Source: Mycobacterium arosiense ATCC BAA-1401 = DSM 45069
Lineage (GTDB): Bacteria; Actinomycetota; Actinomycetes; Mycobacteriales; Mycobacteriaceae
Reading direction: 5' to 3'
Assembly: GCF_002086125.1 (NCBI RefSeq)
Contig: NZ_MVHG01000001.1
Coordinates: forward strand, 62,001-126,000
Length of the DNA stretch: 64,000 bases
Shown: piece by piece, positions 47,424-55,757 of the stretch
Layout of the letters: each line of letters begins with the position of its first letter
Position numbering within the stretch: the stretch's first letter is position 1
Translations under genes and position numbers: made by a program
Notes under the pieces: generated by a model
The model's input: only the letters and a program-made list of their open reading frames with translations
Databases searched by the model: none
Told to the model about the DNA's origin: nothing

Positions 47424-47636
47424 TACGGCTACCTCCCTTGTCGACTGCTTGTCCCGGGTTTCCCGATCGCGCGCCCCGCGCAAACATGACATCAACGTGT
47501 CGCGCACCACATGCGTTACGGCGGGCGACGCTGCCCGCCGGGCGGTCGCTCCGCGGGCGCCCGAGCTTGGCGTTGCGATGCGTGAAACCGCAGTTTGGTC
47601 GGGTTTCGCCGCCGGGTCGCGGCGGTTGTGGAATGC

Positions 47637-47659
47637 GGTACCGATAGGTATACAGTATG
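47637..47659. promoter_or_regulatory. Operator site C of the proposed TACTGTA regulon
   Basis: The core 47639-47657, TACCGATAGGTATACAGTA, keeps both TAC and TACAGTA ends (12 of 19 against the palindrome) and nearly repeats the reverse complement of site B. It is also nested in a wider GTACC/GGTAC inverted repeat (47638-47664). It lies 43 bp before the six-gene operon at 47702. Confidence 0.5.
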
Positions 47660-47701
47660 GGTACAAACTCGCCAGTCGATCAGCTATGAGGGGACGGTCT
47701 G

Positions 47702-48547
47702 ATGAGCGCCGCCAACCGTGTGGTCACTGACGAGGCGGTGTTGTATGAGACCACTGAAACCGGTGTTGCGATTCTGACGTTCAATCGCCCGGATCGGCTC
47801 AATGCGTGGGGCCCCGACATCGCCGCCGGGTTCTACGCGGCGATCGACCGCGCCGAACAGGACCCTGCCGTCCGGGCCATCGTGTTGACCGGCCGGGGCC
47901 GGGGGTTTTGCGCGGGCGCATATCTGGGCGCGCCGGGTTCGGCACCCGACTACGGCGAGACCATCGAGAAGGCCGGCAAGACGAAGCTGGCCGATTTGGT
48001 CGGGGAGCGCCCACCCCATTTCCTGACGACGTTGCGCAAGCCCGTCATCGCGGCCATCAACGGGGCTTGTGTGGGCATCGGGCTGACCCAGGCGCTGATG
48101 TGTGATGTCCGGTTCGCGGCCGCTGGCGCGAAGTTCGGCGCGGTGTTCGCGCGTCGCGGTCTAATCGCGGAGTTCGGCATCTCCTGGATACTGCCGCGGT
48201 TGACCAGCTGGGGCGTCGCCCTCGATCTGTTGCTCAGCGGGCGGACGTTCCTCGCCGAGGAGGCGGCCGAGCTGGGTCTCGTCAAAGAGGTTGTCGCGCC
48301 GGACGATTTGATGAAGCGTGCCCTCGAGTACGCCGAGGACATCGCCGCGAAATGCTCTCCGGCGTCGATGGCGGTGATCAAGAGGCAGGTGTACGGCGAC
48401 GCGACCCGCGACGTCGAGCAGGCCAATTCGCTCGCCGAGGTTTTGTTGCACGAGGCGATGCCGCGCCCCGACGTCGTCGAGGGCATCACGAGCTTTCTCG
48501 AGAAGCGGCCGCCGCGATTCCCGTCGCTCGATTCGACCGACGCTTAA
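47702..48547 (+). CDS. Enoyl-CoA hydratase/isomerase (crotonase) family protein
   Basis: 281 residues. AILTFNRPDRLNAWG, RGFCAGAYLG and NGACVGIGLTQALMCDVRFA define the crotonase fold; the first classical Glu is Gln-like (GLTQ). SFLEKRPPRFPSL is the usual C-terminal end. It is the first gene of a six-gene + strand operon that continues through 54516 and lies just downstream of operator C. Confidence 0.86.
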   Translation: MSAANRVVTDEAVLYETTETGVAILTFNRPDRLNAWGPDIAAGFYAAIDRAEQDPAVRAIVLTGRGRGFCAGAYLGAPGSAPDYGETIEKAGKTKLADLVGERPPHFLTTLRKPVIAAINGACVGIGLTQALMCDVRFAAAGAKFGAVFARRGLIAEFGISWILPRLTSWGVALDLLLSGRTFLAEEAAELGLVKEVVAPDDLMKRALEYAEDIAAKCSPASMAVIKRQVYGDATRDVEQANSLAEVLLHEAMPRPDVVEGITSFLEKRPPRFPSLDSTDA

Positions 48548-48577
48548 TGTTCGCCGGTAACGGCGGAAAGGATGAAC

Positions 48578-49780
48578 ATGGCTGAGTTGGGTTACCAGGC
48601 GATCGACGTCGACAATCACTACTACGAGCCGCTGGACTCGTTCACCCGCCACCTGGACAAGAAGTTCAAGGGGCGGGGCGTCCAGATGGTCAACGAGGGC
48701 AATCGGACGTGGGCCGTGATCGGCGGCCGCATCAACCACTTCATCCCCAACCCCACCTTCGACCCGATCATCGTGCCGGGTTGCCTTGACCTGCTCTTCC
48801 GCGGCGAGATTCCCGAAGGCGTCGATCCGGCCTCGCTGATGAAGGTCGAACGGCTGGCGGAGCACCCCGAGTATCAGAACCGCGATGCCCGGATCGCGGT
48901 GATGGACACCCAGGACATCGAAACGGTATTCATGCTGCCGACATTCGGATGCGGAGTCGAGGAGGCGCTCAAGGCCGACATCGAGGCGACGATGGCGTCG
49001 GTGCATGCGTTCAATCTGTGGCTCGACGAGGACTGGGGTTTCGACCGGTCCGATCACCGAATCATTGCCGCACCGATCATCTCCCTGGCCGATCCGGCCA
49101 AGGCCGTCGAAGAGGTGGAGTTCGTGCTGGCCCGCGGCGCCAAGCTGGTGCTGGTGCGCCCGGCGCCGGTGCCCGGCTTGGTCAAGCCGAGGTCGCTGGG
49201 TGATCGCAGCCACGACCCGGTCTGGGCGCGGCTGGCCGAGGCCGGGGTGCCGGTCGGATTCCACCTGTCCGACAGCGGTTATCTACACATCGCGGCGGCC
49301 TGGGGCGGCAAAGCGACGTTCGAGGGCTTCGGCGCCAAGGATCCGCTGGATCAGGTGCTGCTCGACGACCGTGCCATTCACGACACGATGGCCTCGATGA
49401 TCGTGCACGGGGTGTTCACCCGTCACCCGAAACTCAAGGCGGTCAGCATCGAGAACGGCTCGTACTTCGTGCACCGGCTGATCAAGCGATTGAAGAAGGC
49501 GGCGAACACCCAACCCCGGTACTTCCCCGAAGATCCGGTGGAACAGTTGCGCAACAACGTTTGGATCGCGCCCTACTACGAGGACGATCTGGCGGATCTC
49601 GCCGGCGCCATCGGCGTCGACAAGATCCTGTTCGGTTCCGACTGGCCGCACGGGGAAGGCCTCGAGTCGCCGGTGTCGTTCGCCGAGGAGCTGACGGGCT
49701 TCAGCGAGTCCGATGTTCGAAAGATCATGCGCGACAACGCGCTAGACCTGCTCGGCGTCCAAGTCGGTTCGGCCGCTTGA
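48578..49780 (+). CDS. Amidohydrolase_2 family metal-dependent hydrolase or decarboxylase, long form
   Basis: 400 residues from ATG 48578, seven bases after AAAGG; ATG 48572 is too close to that site. The TIM-barrel metal motif starts at IDVDNHYYEP (Asp10/Asp12/His14 in place of HxH), continues with a His in VGFHLSDSG, and ends with FGSDWPHGEG. This subgroup includes ACMSD-type decarboxylases and ring-opening hydrolases acting on carboxylic acids. The bulky N-terminal insert is typical of the copies found beside FadD genes. Substrate unknown. Confidence 0.83.
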   Translation: MAELGYQAIDVDNHYYEPLDSFTRHLDKKFKGRGVQMVNEGNRTWAVIGGRINHFIPNPTFDPIIVPGCLDLLFRGEIPEGVDPASLMKVERLAEHPEYQNRDARIAVMDTQDIETVFMLPTFGCGVEEALKADIEATMASVHAFNLWLDEDWGFDRSDHRIIAAPIISLADPAKAVEEVEFVLARGAKLVLVRPAPVPGLVKPRSLGDRSHDPVWARLAEAGVPVGFHLSDSGYLHIAAAWGGKATFEGFGAKDPLDQVLLDDRAIHDTMASMIVHGVFTRHPKLKAVSIENGSYFVHRLIKRLKKAANTQPRYFPEDPVEQLRNNVWIAPYYEDDLADLAGAIGVDKILFGSDWPHGEGLESPVSFAEELTGFSESDVRKIMRDNALDLLGVQVGSAA

Positions 49781-49812
49781 TCCCCCTTGATCACCCAAGG
49801 CCGGCTACGTCA

Positions 49813-51405
49813 GTGAGCGAATGGACCATAGGGGCGGTTCTCGACGAGATCGCCCACGTCGTCGGGGACCGGACGATGACGATTTGCGGCAGTCGCCGCA
49901 GCACCTTTCGCGAGTCGGCCGAGCGCACCCGCAGGCTGGCAAACTTCTTGGCGGGCAACGGGTTAGGGGCACACCGGGAACGCGCAACCCTGCAGAATTG
50001 GGAATGCGGGCAGGACCGGGTGGCGCTGGTCATGCACAACGACCTGTACCCGGACGCGGTCATCGGCTGCCTCAAGGCCCGCACCGTGCCGGTGAACATC
50101 AACTACTACTACACTCCGCACGAGGTCGGCGAACTGCTCGACTATGTCAAGCCACGAGCGGTCATCTACCACCGCGCGCTGGGCGCGAAGTTCGCCGAGG
50201 TGCTGTCTCGTGACGGCGTAGAAGTGCTGGTGTCGGTCGATGACGGCAGCGGGGCTCCGGAACTGTCGGGCGCGATATCGTTGGATGACGCGCTGGCACA
50301 AGGGGATACCGACCGCGGTGCGACGGCGTCCCCGGACGATCTGCTGATGATCTGCACCGGCGGCACCACCGGTCGGCCCAAGGGTGTGCTGTGGCGACAG
50401 TCCGACATCTACGTGTCCTCGATGGTGGGCGCCGATCACGCCTGCGCACAGGAGATTCACGACAAGGTCGGCGGGCCGGCCGGGGCGCCGTGGTTCGCGG
50501 TGTCCCCGCTGATGCACGCGGCCGGCATGTGGACGGCGTTCGCGGCAATCATGGCCGGAACGCCGGTGGTGCTCTACGACACCGCCAAAAAGCTTGATCC
50601 GCGTCTGGTGTGGGCGACGGCCGAGCGCGAACGGGTCGGCATGATGACCATGGTCGGGGACGCCTACGCAGCGCCACTGGTGGCCGCACTGCGGAGCGGC
50701 TCCTACGACTTGTCCTCGCTGTACGCGATCGGCACCGGCGGCGCCGCAACGAATCCGTTGTATCAACAAGCCCTGGTGGAGCTCATACCCCAGCTCACCG
50801 TCATCAACGGCTACGGCTCATCGGAGACCGGGAACATGGGCTTCGGCCACAGCCGGCGCGGCTCCCAGGCCAACACCTTCACGCTGCGCGAAGGCGGTTT
50901 GGTTCTGTCCGAGGACTACAGCCGCTTCCTTTCCCCCGGCGAGCCGGAGGTGGGCTGGGTCGCCCGGGAAGGGCGAATACCGTTGGGATATCTCGACGAT
51001 CCCGAGGCCACCCGCAAGACCTTCCCCGAGATCGACGGCAAACGAGTGGTGATCTCGGGTGACCGTGCCGCGCTGGAAGCCGACGGCACGTTGCGGTTGT
51101 ACGGCCGTGGCTCGTTGGTGGTCAACACCGGCGGCGAGAAGGTCTTCGTCGAGGAAGTCGAAGAGGTGCTGCGGGCCCACCCGGCGGTCGCCGACGCGCT
51201 GGTGGTCGGCCGACCCAGCGAGCGCTGGGGCGAAGAGGTGGTCGCGCTCATCGAACTGCGGGACGGGGCCACCGGGAATGAGAAGGCCGCCGAGGAGCTC
51301 GACACGATCTGCACGTCGCGCCTGGCGCGGTTCAAGGCGCCCAAGGAGTTCCTCGTCGTTGAGCGGGTTCAGCGCTTGGGCAACGGTAAGGCGGATTACC
51401 GTTGA
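49813..51405 (+). CDS. AMP-forming acyl-CoA ligase (FadD-like) 4
   Basis: 530 residues, GTG start. MICTGGTTGRPKGVLWRQSDIYVSS is a FadD-type A3 motif (CTGGTTG instead of TSGTTG); GYGSSETGNMG (A5), ISGDRAALEADGTLRLYGRGSLVVNTGG (A7/A8) and GNGKADYR close the protein, which ends only four residues after the catalytic Lys. FadD17/FadD3-type mycobacterial ligases that activate cyclic or steroid acids share the TGGTTG form from memory. It overlaps the next amidohydrolase gene (TTGA). Confidence 0.85.
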   Translation: MSEWTIGAVLDEIAHVVGDRTMTICGSRRSTFRESAERTRRLANFLAGNGLGAHRERATLQNWECGQDRVALVMHNDLYPDAVIGCLKARTVPVNINYYYTPHEVGELLDYVKPRAVIYHRALGAKFAEVLSRDGVEVLVSVDDGSGAPELSGAISLDDALAQGDTDRGATASPDDLLMICTGGTTGRPKGVLWRQSDIYVSSMVGADHACAQEIHDKVGGPAGAPWFAVSPLMHAAGMWTAFAAIMAGTPVVLYDTAKKLDPRLVWATAERERVGMMTMVGDAYAAPLVAALRSGSYDLSSLYAIGTGGAATNPLYQQALVELIPQLTVINGYGSSETGNMGFGHSRRGSQANTFTLREGGLVLSEDYSRFLSPGEPEVGWVAREGRIPLGYLDDPEATRKTFPEIDGKRVVISGDRAALEADGTLRLYGRGSLVVNTGGEKVFVEEVEEVLRAHPAVADALVVGRPSERWGEEVVALIELRDGATGNEKAAEELDTICTSRLARFKAPKEFLVVERVQRLGNGKADYR

Positions 51406-52274
51406 GCGAAACGTTACGCAACAGCAAAGGCGCCGATGTCGACATGAAAGCTATTGATTGCCTGGTCAATGTGCATTTCGGCGAGACCGAACAGCAGCCG
51501 ACCTGGATGCTCAAAGTGCGTGACGAATACTTCAAGGGTCCGGAGTCCATGTTCGCACCGGTCGAGCTGTCGAAGCTGCTCGACGAGATGGACGCCCAGG
51601 GTGTGCGCAAGGCGATCTTGATGGACAGCCTGGTCAAGCCGTCGGTGACCGCGCGCAAATTCGTCGAGGAGAAGCCCGACCGTTTCGCCCTGGCGATGGG
51701 CGGGGTCAATCTGCTGCGCCCGATGCCGTCCCTGCGCGAACTGTCGGCAGTCGTCAACGACCTGCCCGTCGCCTATGCCGCTGTGGGACCGAGCTTTTGG
51801 GGCGACGGTCAGTACCCGCCCAGTGACGCGGTCTATTACCCGCTGTACACCAAGTGCGCCGAGCTCGGGCTGCCACTGTGTATCAACACCGGCATTCCCG
51901 GACCCCCGATCCCCGGGGAGGCGCAGAATCCGATCCACCTCGACCGGGTCTGTGTGCGATTCCCGGAAATGAAGCTGTGCATGATCCACGGCGCGGACCC
52001 GTGGTGGGACGTCGCGATCAGGCTGTTGATCAAGTACGCCAACCTGCGGTTGATGACGTCGGCGTGGTCGCCGAAGCGGCTGCCGGAGAGCCTGTTGCAC
52101 TACATGCGGACCCGCGGGCCGAACAAGGTGATCTTCGCTTCCGACTGGCCGGTGCTGAAAATGCACCGCGTGGTTCCCGAAGCGGCGGGGCTGGACCTGC
52201 CCGCCGATGTGCTCGACAACTATCTCTACAACAATGCCCACGAATTCTTCTTCGGTGGCCAGGAGGAAGGCTGA
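51402..52274 (+). CDS. Amidohydrolase_2 family metal-dependent hydrolase or decarboxylase, short form
   Basis: 290 residues from TTG 51402, which overlaps the ligase stop; ATG 51444 (MKAIDCLVNVHFGE) is a good alternative. The fold motifs are DCLVNVHF, LCINTGIPGPP, LCMIHGADPWW and VIFASDWPVLK. It is clearly different from the long amidohydrolase upstream, so two distinct hydrolytic or decarboxylating steps, or one heteromeric enzyme, may be encoded. A second TIM-barrel amidohydrolase in one operon is unusual. Confidence 0.8.
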   Translation: MSETLRNSKGADVDMKAIDCLVNVHFGETEQQPTWMLKVRDEYFKGPESMFAPVELSKLLDEMDAQGVRKAILMDSLVKPSVTARKFVEEKPDRFALAMGGVNLLRPMPSLRELSAVVNDLPVAYAAVGPSFWGDGQYPPSDAVYYPLYTKCAELGLPLCINTGIPGPPIPGEAQNPIHLDRVCVRFPEMKLCMIHGADPWWDVAIRLLIKYANLRLMTSAWSPKRLPESLLHYMRTRGPNKVIFASDWPVLKMHRVVPEAAGLDLPADVLDNYLYNNAHEFFFGGQEEG

Positions 52275-52275
52275 A

Positions 52276-53322
52276 ATGGACCGCTATGAGCTACGTAGGC
52301 TCGACTACAGCCTGACGTCGGATCACAAGGCGTTGCAGGCCGCCTACCGCGACTTCTTCAAGACGCATTGTTCGATCGAAACGGTGCGCGCCGCAGAGGA
52401 AACCGGGTTCGACAAGAACCTGTGGGAGCGGTTGTGCGCCATGGGAGCAACGACCATGGCGGTGCCGGAATCCGCGGGCGGAGACGGTGCCACCCTCGTC
52501 GACCTGACCCTGGTGGCCGAGGAGATCGGCCGGTCGCTGGCGCCGGTACCGTGGATCGACCAGGTCTGCACCGCACGGCTGCTCGCGCACCTCGGCGCGG
52601 TCGAACCCGATGTCGTCCACGGCAAGCGCCTCGTCGCCTTCGACCCGCAGCACGAGAGTGGCCGCGGGGCGCGGCTTTTGCCCACCGGGTCGATCGCCGA
52701 TGAGATCATCGTGCGCGACGGCGACGACGTCGTCGCGTTGACGTTCGGCACGCGCCCGACCAAGGTGGACAACATCGGCCGCCTGCCGATGGCCTGGGTG
52801 GATCCCGCGTCCGCGGATACCCGCACCGTGCTGGCCGGCGGGTCCGAGGCGCTAGCGGAATATCGACGGGCGCTGGATGAATGGCGGGTGCTGAGTGCGG
52901 CGGCGTTGGTGGGCCTGGTGGAGGAGACCATGACCATCGCGGCCGAATTCGCCAAAACCCGCTACACGCTGGGTGTGCCGATCTCGACGCTGCAGGCCAT
53001 CTCGCATCCGTTGGCCAACATCGCGATCACCGTGCAGGGCGGCCGCAATCTGGCGCGGCGCGCGGCCTGGTTTCTGGACAACGAGCCGCACGAGCGTCCG
53101 GAGTTGGCGCCCTCGGCGTTCGTGTTCATGGCGGAGGAGGCGGCGAAGGCCGCCACCATGGCGGTCCATATCCAAGGGGGACTGGGTGTTTCGGCGGAGG
53201 CCGCCGCGACGGCTTATCTGGTGCGAGCCCGTGGCTGGGCATTGGCCGGCGGGGATCCCGGCGCCAGCGCCAAGTATGTCGCCGAGCTGGTCGCCGCGCG
53301 TGAAAGTGGAAAGGGCGCCTAA
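52276..53322 (+). CDS. Acyl-CoA dehydrogenase subunit, probable partner of the next gene (non-YEGT type)
   Basis: 348 residues from ATG 52276 with AGGAGGAAGG just upstream. The N-terminal helical and C-terminal four-helix domains are recognisable (ITVQGGRNLARRAAWFL, MAVHIQGGLGVSAE), but the middle beta domain is shortened and the C-terminal YEGT/GGT motif is absent. It directly abuts a second ACAD gene with no spacer. This pattern matches the heterotetrameric (alpha2beta2) dehydrogenases such as FadE26-27 and FadE28-29 that act on steroid-CoA thioesters. Confidence 0.84.
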   Translation: MDRYELRRLDYSLTSDHKALQAAYRDFFKTHCSIETVRAAEETGFDKNLWERLCAMGATTMAVPESAGGDGATLVDLTLVAEEIGRSLAPVPWIDQVCTARLLAHLGAVEPDVVHGKRLVAFDPQHESGRGARLLPTGSIADEIIVRDGDDVVALTFGTRPTKVDNIGRLPMAWVDPASADTRTVLAGGSEALAEYRRALDEWRVLSAAALVGLVEETMTIAAEFAKTRYTLGVPISTLQAISHPLANIAITVQGGRNLARRAAWFLDNEPHERPELAPSAFVFMAEEAAKAATMAVHIQGGLGVSAEAAATAYLVRARGWALAGGDPGASAKYVAELVAARESGKGA

Positions 53323-54516
53323 GTGGATTTCTCACGGGTCACGCTGTCCGACGACGATCAGCGGTTCCTCGAAGAAGCGCGCGACTTCCTGCGCAGGCAT
53401 GTGACGGAAGACGTCAAACGCCGGGACCGCGAAACGGGTGACAACTTCGACGAAGGAGTGCACCTGGCCTTGGGCGCCGCCGGCTACCTGGAACGCGAAT
53501 GGAAGTCGCAGGCCGACGGCGGATTCAGCCGGCTGCGTCGCCGCATCTGGGAGCTGGAGAAGCGGCGCGCCCACGTGCCCTGGGTGACCTGGGGCACCAC
53601 CGCCATGGTGGCCCGCTCGGTCGCGAAGTTCGGCTCGCCGCAGCTGCGGGACGAGGTGCTACCGGGCGTGTTCAGCGGCCATGTCCGGCTGTGCCTCGGT
53701 TACACCGAACCCGAGGGCGGGAGCGACATCGCCACCTGCAAGACCCGCGCGGTGCGCGACGGCGACGGCTGGATTATCAACGGCTCCAAGATGTTCACCA
53801 CCGGCGCGCACAACTGCCAGTTCGTTTTCCTCATCACCAACACCGATCCGGGCGCGCAGAAGCACAAAAGCCTCACGATGTTCCTGGTTCCGCTGGACTC
53901 CCCGGGCATCGAGATTCAGGGCATCCGCACCGTCGACGGCGACCGCACCAACATCGTCTACTACAGCGACGTGCGCGTCGACGACAAGTATCGCCTGGGC
54001 GACGTGAACGCGGGCTGGACGGTGCTGCGCGAGCCCCTCAACACCGAGCACGGGGCGGTAGCGGCCGCGCCGGACGGGCTGCAGGACGTGTCGATCATGA
54101 TGCACCAGGCCGGTTTCATGGCCGACGCCCTGGACAGGGCCGCGGCAACCGTTACGCGGCCGGACCCGAACGGGCGCAGGCTCATTGACGACGCCGCGGT
54201 GGCCTATCGCCTGGGACGCAGTGCCGCGCGGATGGAAGCCTCCCTGAGCGCCCCCAGCATCTTCGGGCGCGTCGCGCTGGCCCAGACGATGCGTGACATC
54301 GCCCCGGATCTGATGGACATCCTGGGCACGGCGTCGACGCTGCCCGCCGGCACCGACGGCGCGGCCGACGACGGCGCCGCCGAGTACGTGTACCGGTTCG
54401 CGCCGCTGGTCGGGATCTATGGCGGCACCCTCGAGGTGTTCCGCAACATGATCGCCCAGTACGTGCTGGGTCTGGGCAAGCCGGCGTACGCGCCGATCGC
54501 GCACAAAGCCTCGTAG
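53323..54516 (+). CDS. Acyl-CoA dehydrogenase subunit, FAD-binding partner
   Basis: 397 residues, GTG start directly after the previous stop. LGYTEPEGGSDIATCKTRA, WIINGSKMFTTGAHN and GIYGGTLEVFRNMIAQYVLGLGKP are ACAD signatures; the usual base Glu of YEGT is Gly (YGGT, about residue 366), as in many heteromeric steroid-type subunits where the base lies elsewhere. With the preceding subunit it should introduce an alpha,beta double bond into a bulky acyl-CoA. Last gene of the six-gene operon. Confidence 0.86.
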   Translation: MDFSRVTLSDDDQRFLEEARDFLRRHVTEDVKRRDRETGDNFDEGVHLALGAAGYLEREWKSQADGGFSRLRRRIWELEKRRAHVPWVTWGTTAMVARSVAKFGSPQLRDEVLPGVFSGHVRLCLGYTEPEGGSDIATCKTRAVRDGDGWIINGSKMFTTGAHNCQFVFLITNTDPGAQKHKSLTMFLVPLDSPGIEIQGIRTVDGDRTNIVYYSDVRVDDKYRLGDVNAGWTVLREPLNTEHGAVAAAPDGLQDVSIMMHQAGFMADALDRAAATVTRPDPNGRRLIDDAAVAYRLGRSAARMEASLSAPSIFGRVALAQTMRDIAPDLMDILGTASTLPAGTDGAADDGAAEYVYRFAPLVGIYGGTLEVFRNMIAQYVLGLGKPAYAPIAHKAS

Positions 54517-54517
54517 C

Positions 54518-54588
54518 GTGTGAACTGCCGGCGGCTTTCGTCGGCGTGTCGTCGCCCAGGAATCACCCTGAAAGCCAACGATTCACAC
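54518..54588. repeat. Composite inverted repeat between convergent genes
   Basis: GTGTGAA (54518-54524) pairs with TTCACAC (54582-54588), and inside it GGCTTTC (54533-54539) pairs with GAAAGCC (54570-54576). It fills the gap between the convergent acyl-CoA dehydrogenase and thiolase-fold genes. It may act as a two-way terminator or belong to a dispersed element that shares CACACTCG with 41569-41639. Confidence 0.5.
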
Positions 54589-54598
54589 TCGACACAGC

Positions 54599-55744
54599 TC
54601 AGGTCGTGAGGATGGTCGCCGCGGCGGTGCCCGGCGCGCCGTACAACTGGGAGAATCCCACCTTGGGGTTGCCGGGCACCTGACGATCGCCCGCCTCGCC
54701 GCGCAGTTGGCGCACGATCTCGTGGATCTGCCGCAACCCGGACGCGCCGATGGGTTCGCCGTTGGCGATCAGCCCGCCGTCGGTGTTGACCGGCATCGCC
54801 CCGTGGATCTCGGTGGCGCCGTCGGCCAACAGCTTCTCCTGATCGCCGTGCTCGCAGAACCCGCACTCGGCCATGTGAATGATCTCGGCGCCGGCGTCGG
54901 TGTCCTGCAACTGGATCACGTCGACATCGTCGGGGCCGATGCCCGCCTTCTCGAACGCGGTGCGGGCGGCGTAAACGGTTGGGGCCACGCCCTCTTCGAC
55001 GGGCGCGCACGTGGTGTTCACCTCGTACGCGCCATAGCGGCGGGTGCGGACCTCCACCGCCCGCAGATAGACGGGCTTGGAGGTATAGCGGTGCGCGACG
55101 TCCGCCCGGCACATGACCACGGCGGCGGCGCCCTCGTCGGGCGCGCAGAACATGTACTGGGTCAGCGGATAGTTGAGCATCGGCGAGCTGAGGATGTCTT
55201 CCTCGGTGATGGGCTTGCGGCGAAAGGCGTTGGGGTTCATGGCCCCGTTGCGGAAGTTCTTGGCGGCGACCTTGGCCAGGGTGTGCTGGGAGATGCCGTG
55301 GTCGTGCAGGTACCGGTTGGCTTTCATGCCGAAGAACTGGGTGGTCAGGTATTGGCCGTTCTCGGCATACCAGCGCGGCATTCCGACCAGGGCTGGGTCC
55401 TCGGTGAACGCGCCGCGTGGATGCTTGTCCAGGCCGATGGCGATGCCGATGTCGTAATCGCCCAGTCGGATACCGTCGGCGCACGCCTTGACGGCACTGG
55501 CCGCGGTCGCGCACGCGTTGAACACGTTGGTGAACGGGATGCCGGTCAGTCCGACCATGCCGACGATCGCGTCCGGGTTGGCCACCGTCCAGCTGCCGCC
55601 GGTGGCGAACTGGACGTCCCGCCAGGCGATACCGGCGTCGGCGACAGCGGCGTGGATGGCGTCGACGCCCATCTGCATCGCCGGCTTGCCCTCGAAGCGC
55701 CCGAACGGGTGTAAGCCCACGCCGATGATGGCGACATCATTCAC
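54599..55744 (-). CDS. Thiolase-fold lipid-transfer enzyme (Ltp/SCP-x type) with altered catalytic residues
   Basis: 381 residues from GTG 55744, supported by GAGGAG seven bases upstream; an ATG at 55777 overlaps the neighbour and is less likely. Cys78 in FNACATAASA is the thiolase nucleophile position. The His motif GHPxGA reads NGEPIGASG and the C-terminal CxGxG reads YGAPGTAAA, so two of three thiolase groups are missing. Such Ltp proteins include Ltp2, a steroid side-chain retro-aldolase that works with a DUF35 partner; no DUF35 gene is seen here. C-C bond cleavage is the best guess. Confidence 0.8.
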   Translation of the reverse strand: MNDVAIIGVGLHPFGRFEGKPAMQMGVDAIHAAVADAGIAWRDVQFATGGSWTVANPDAIVGMVGLTGIPFTNVFNACATAASAVKACADGIRLGDYDIGIAIGLDKHPRGAFTEDPALVGMPRWYAENGQYLTTQFFGMKANRYLHDHGISQHTLAKVAAKNFRNGAMNPNAFRRKPITEEDILSSPMLNYPLTQYMFCAPDEGAAAVVMCRADVAHRYTSKPVYLRAVEVRTRRYGAYEVNTTCAPVEEGVAPTVYAARTAFEKAGIGPDDVDVIQLQDTDAGAEIIHMAECGFCEHGDQEKLLADGATEIHGAMPVNTDGGLIANGEPIGASGLRQIHEIVRQLRGEAGDRQVPGNPKVGFSQLYGAPGTAAATILTT

Positions 55745-55757
55745 TGCGCGCCACTCC

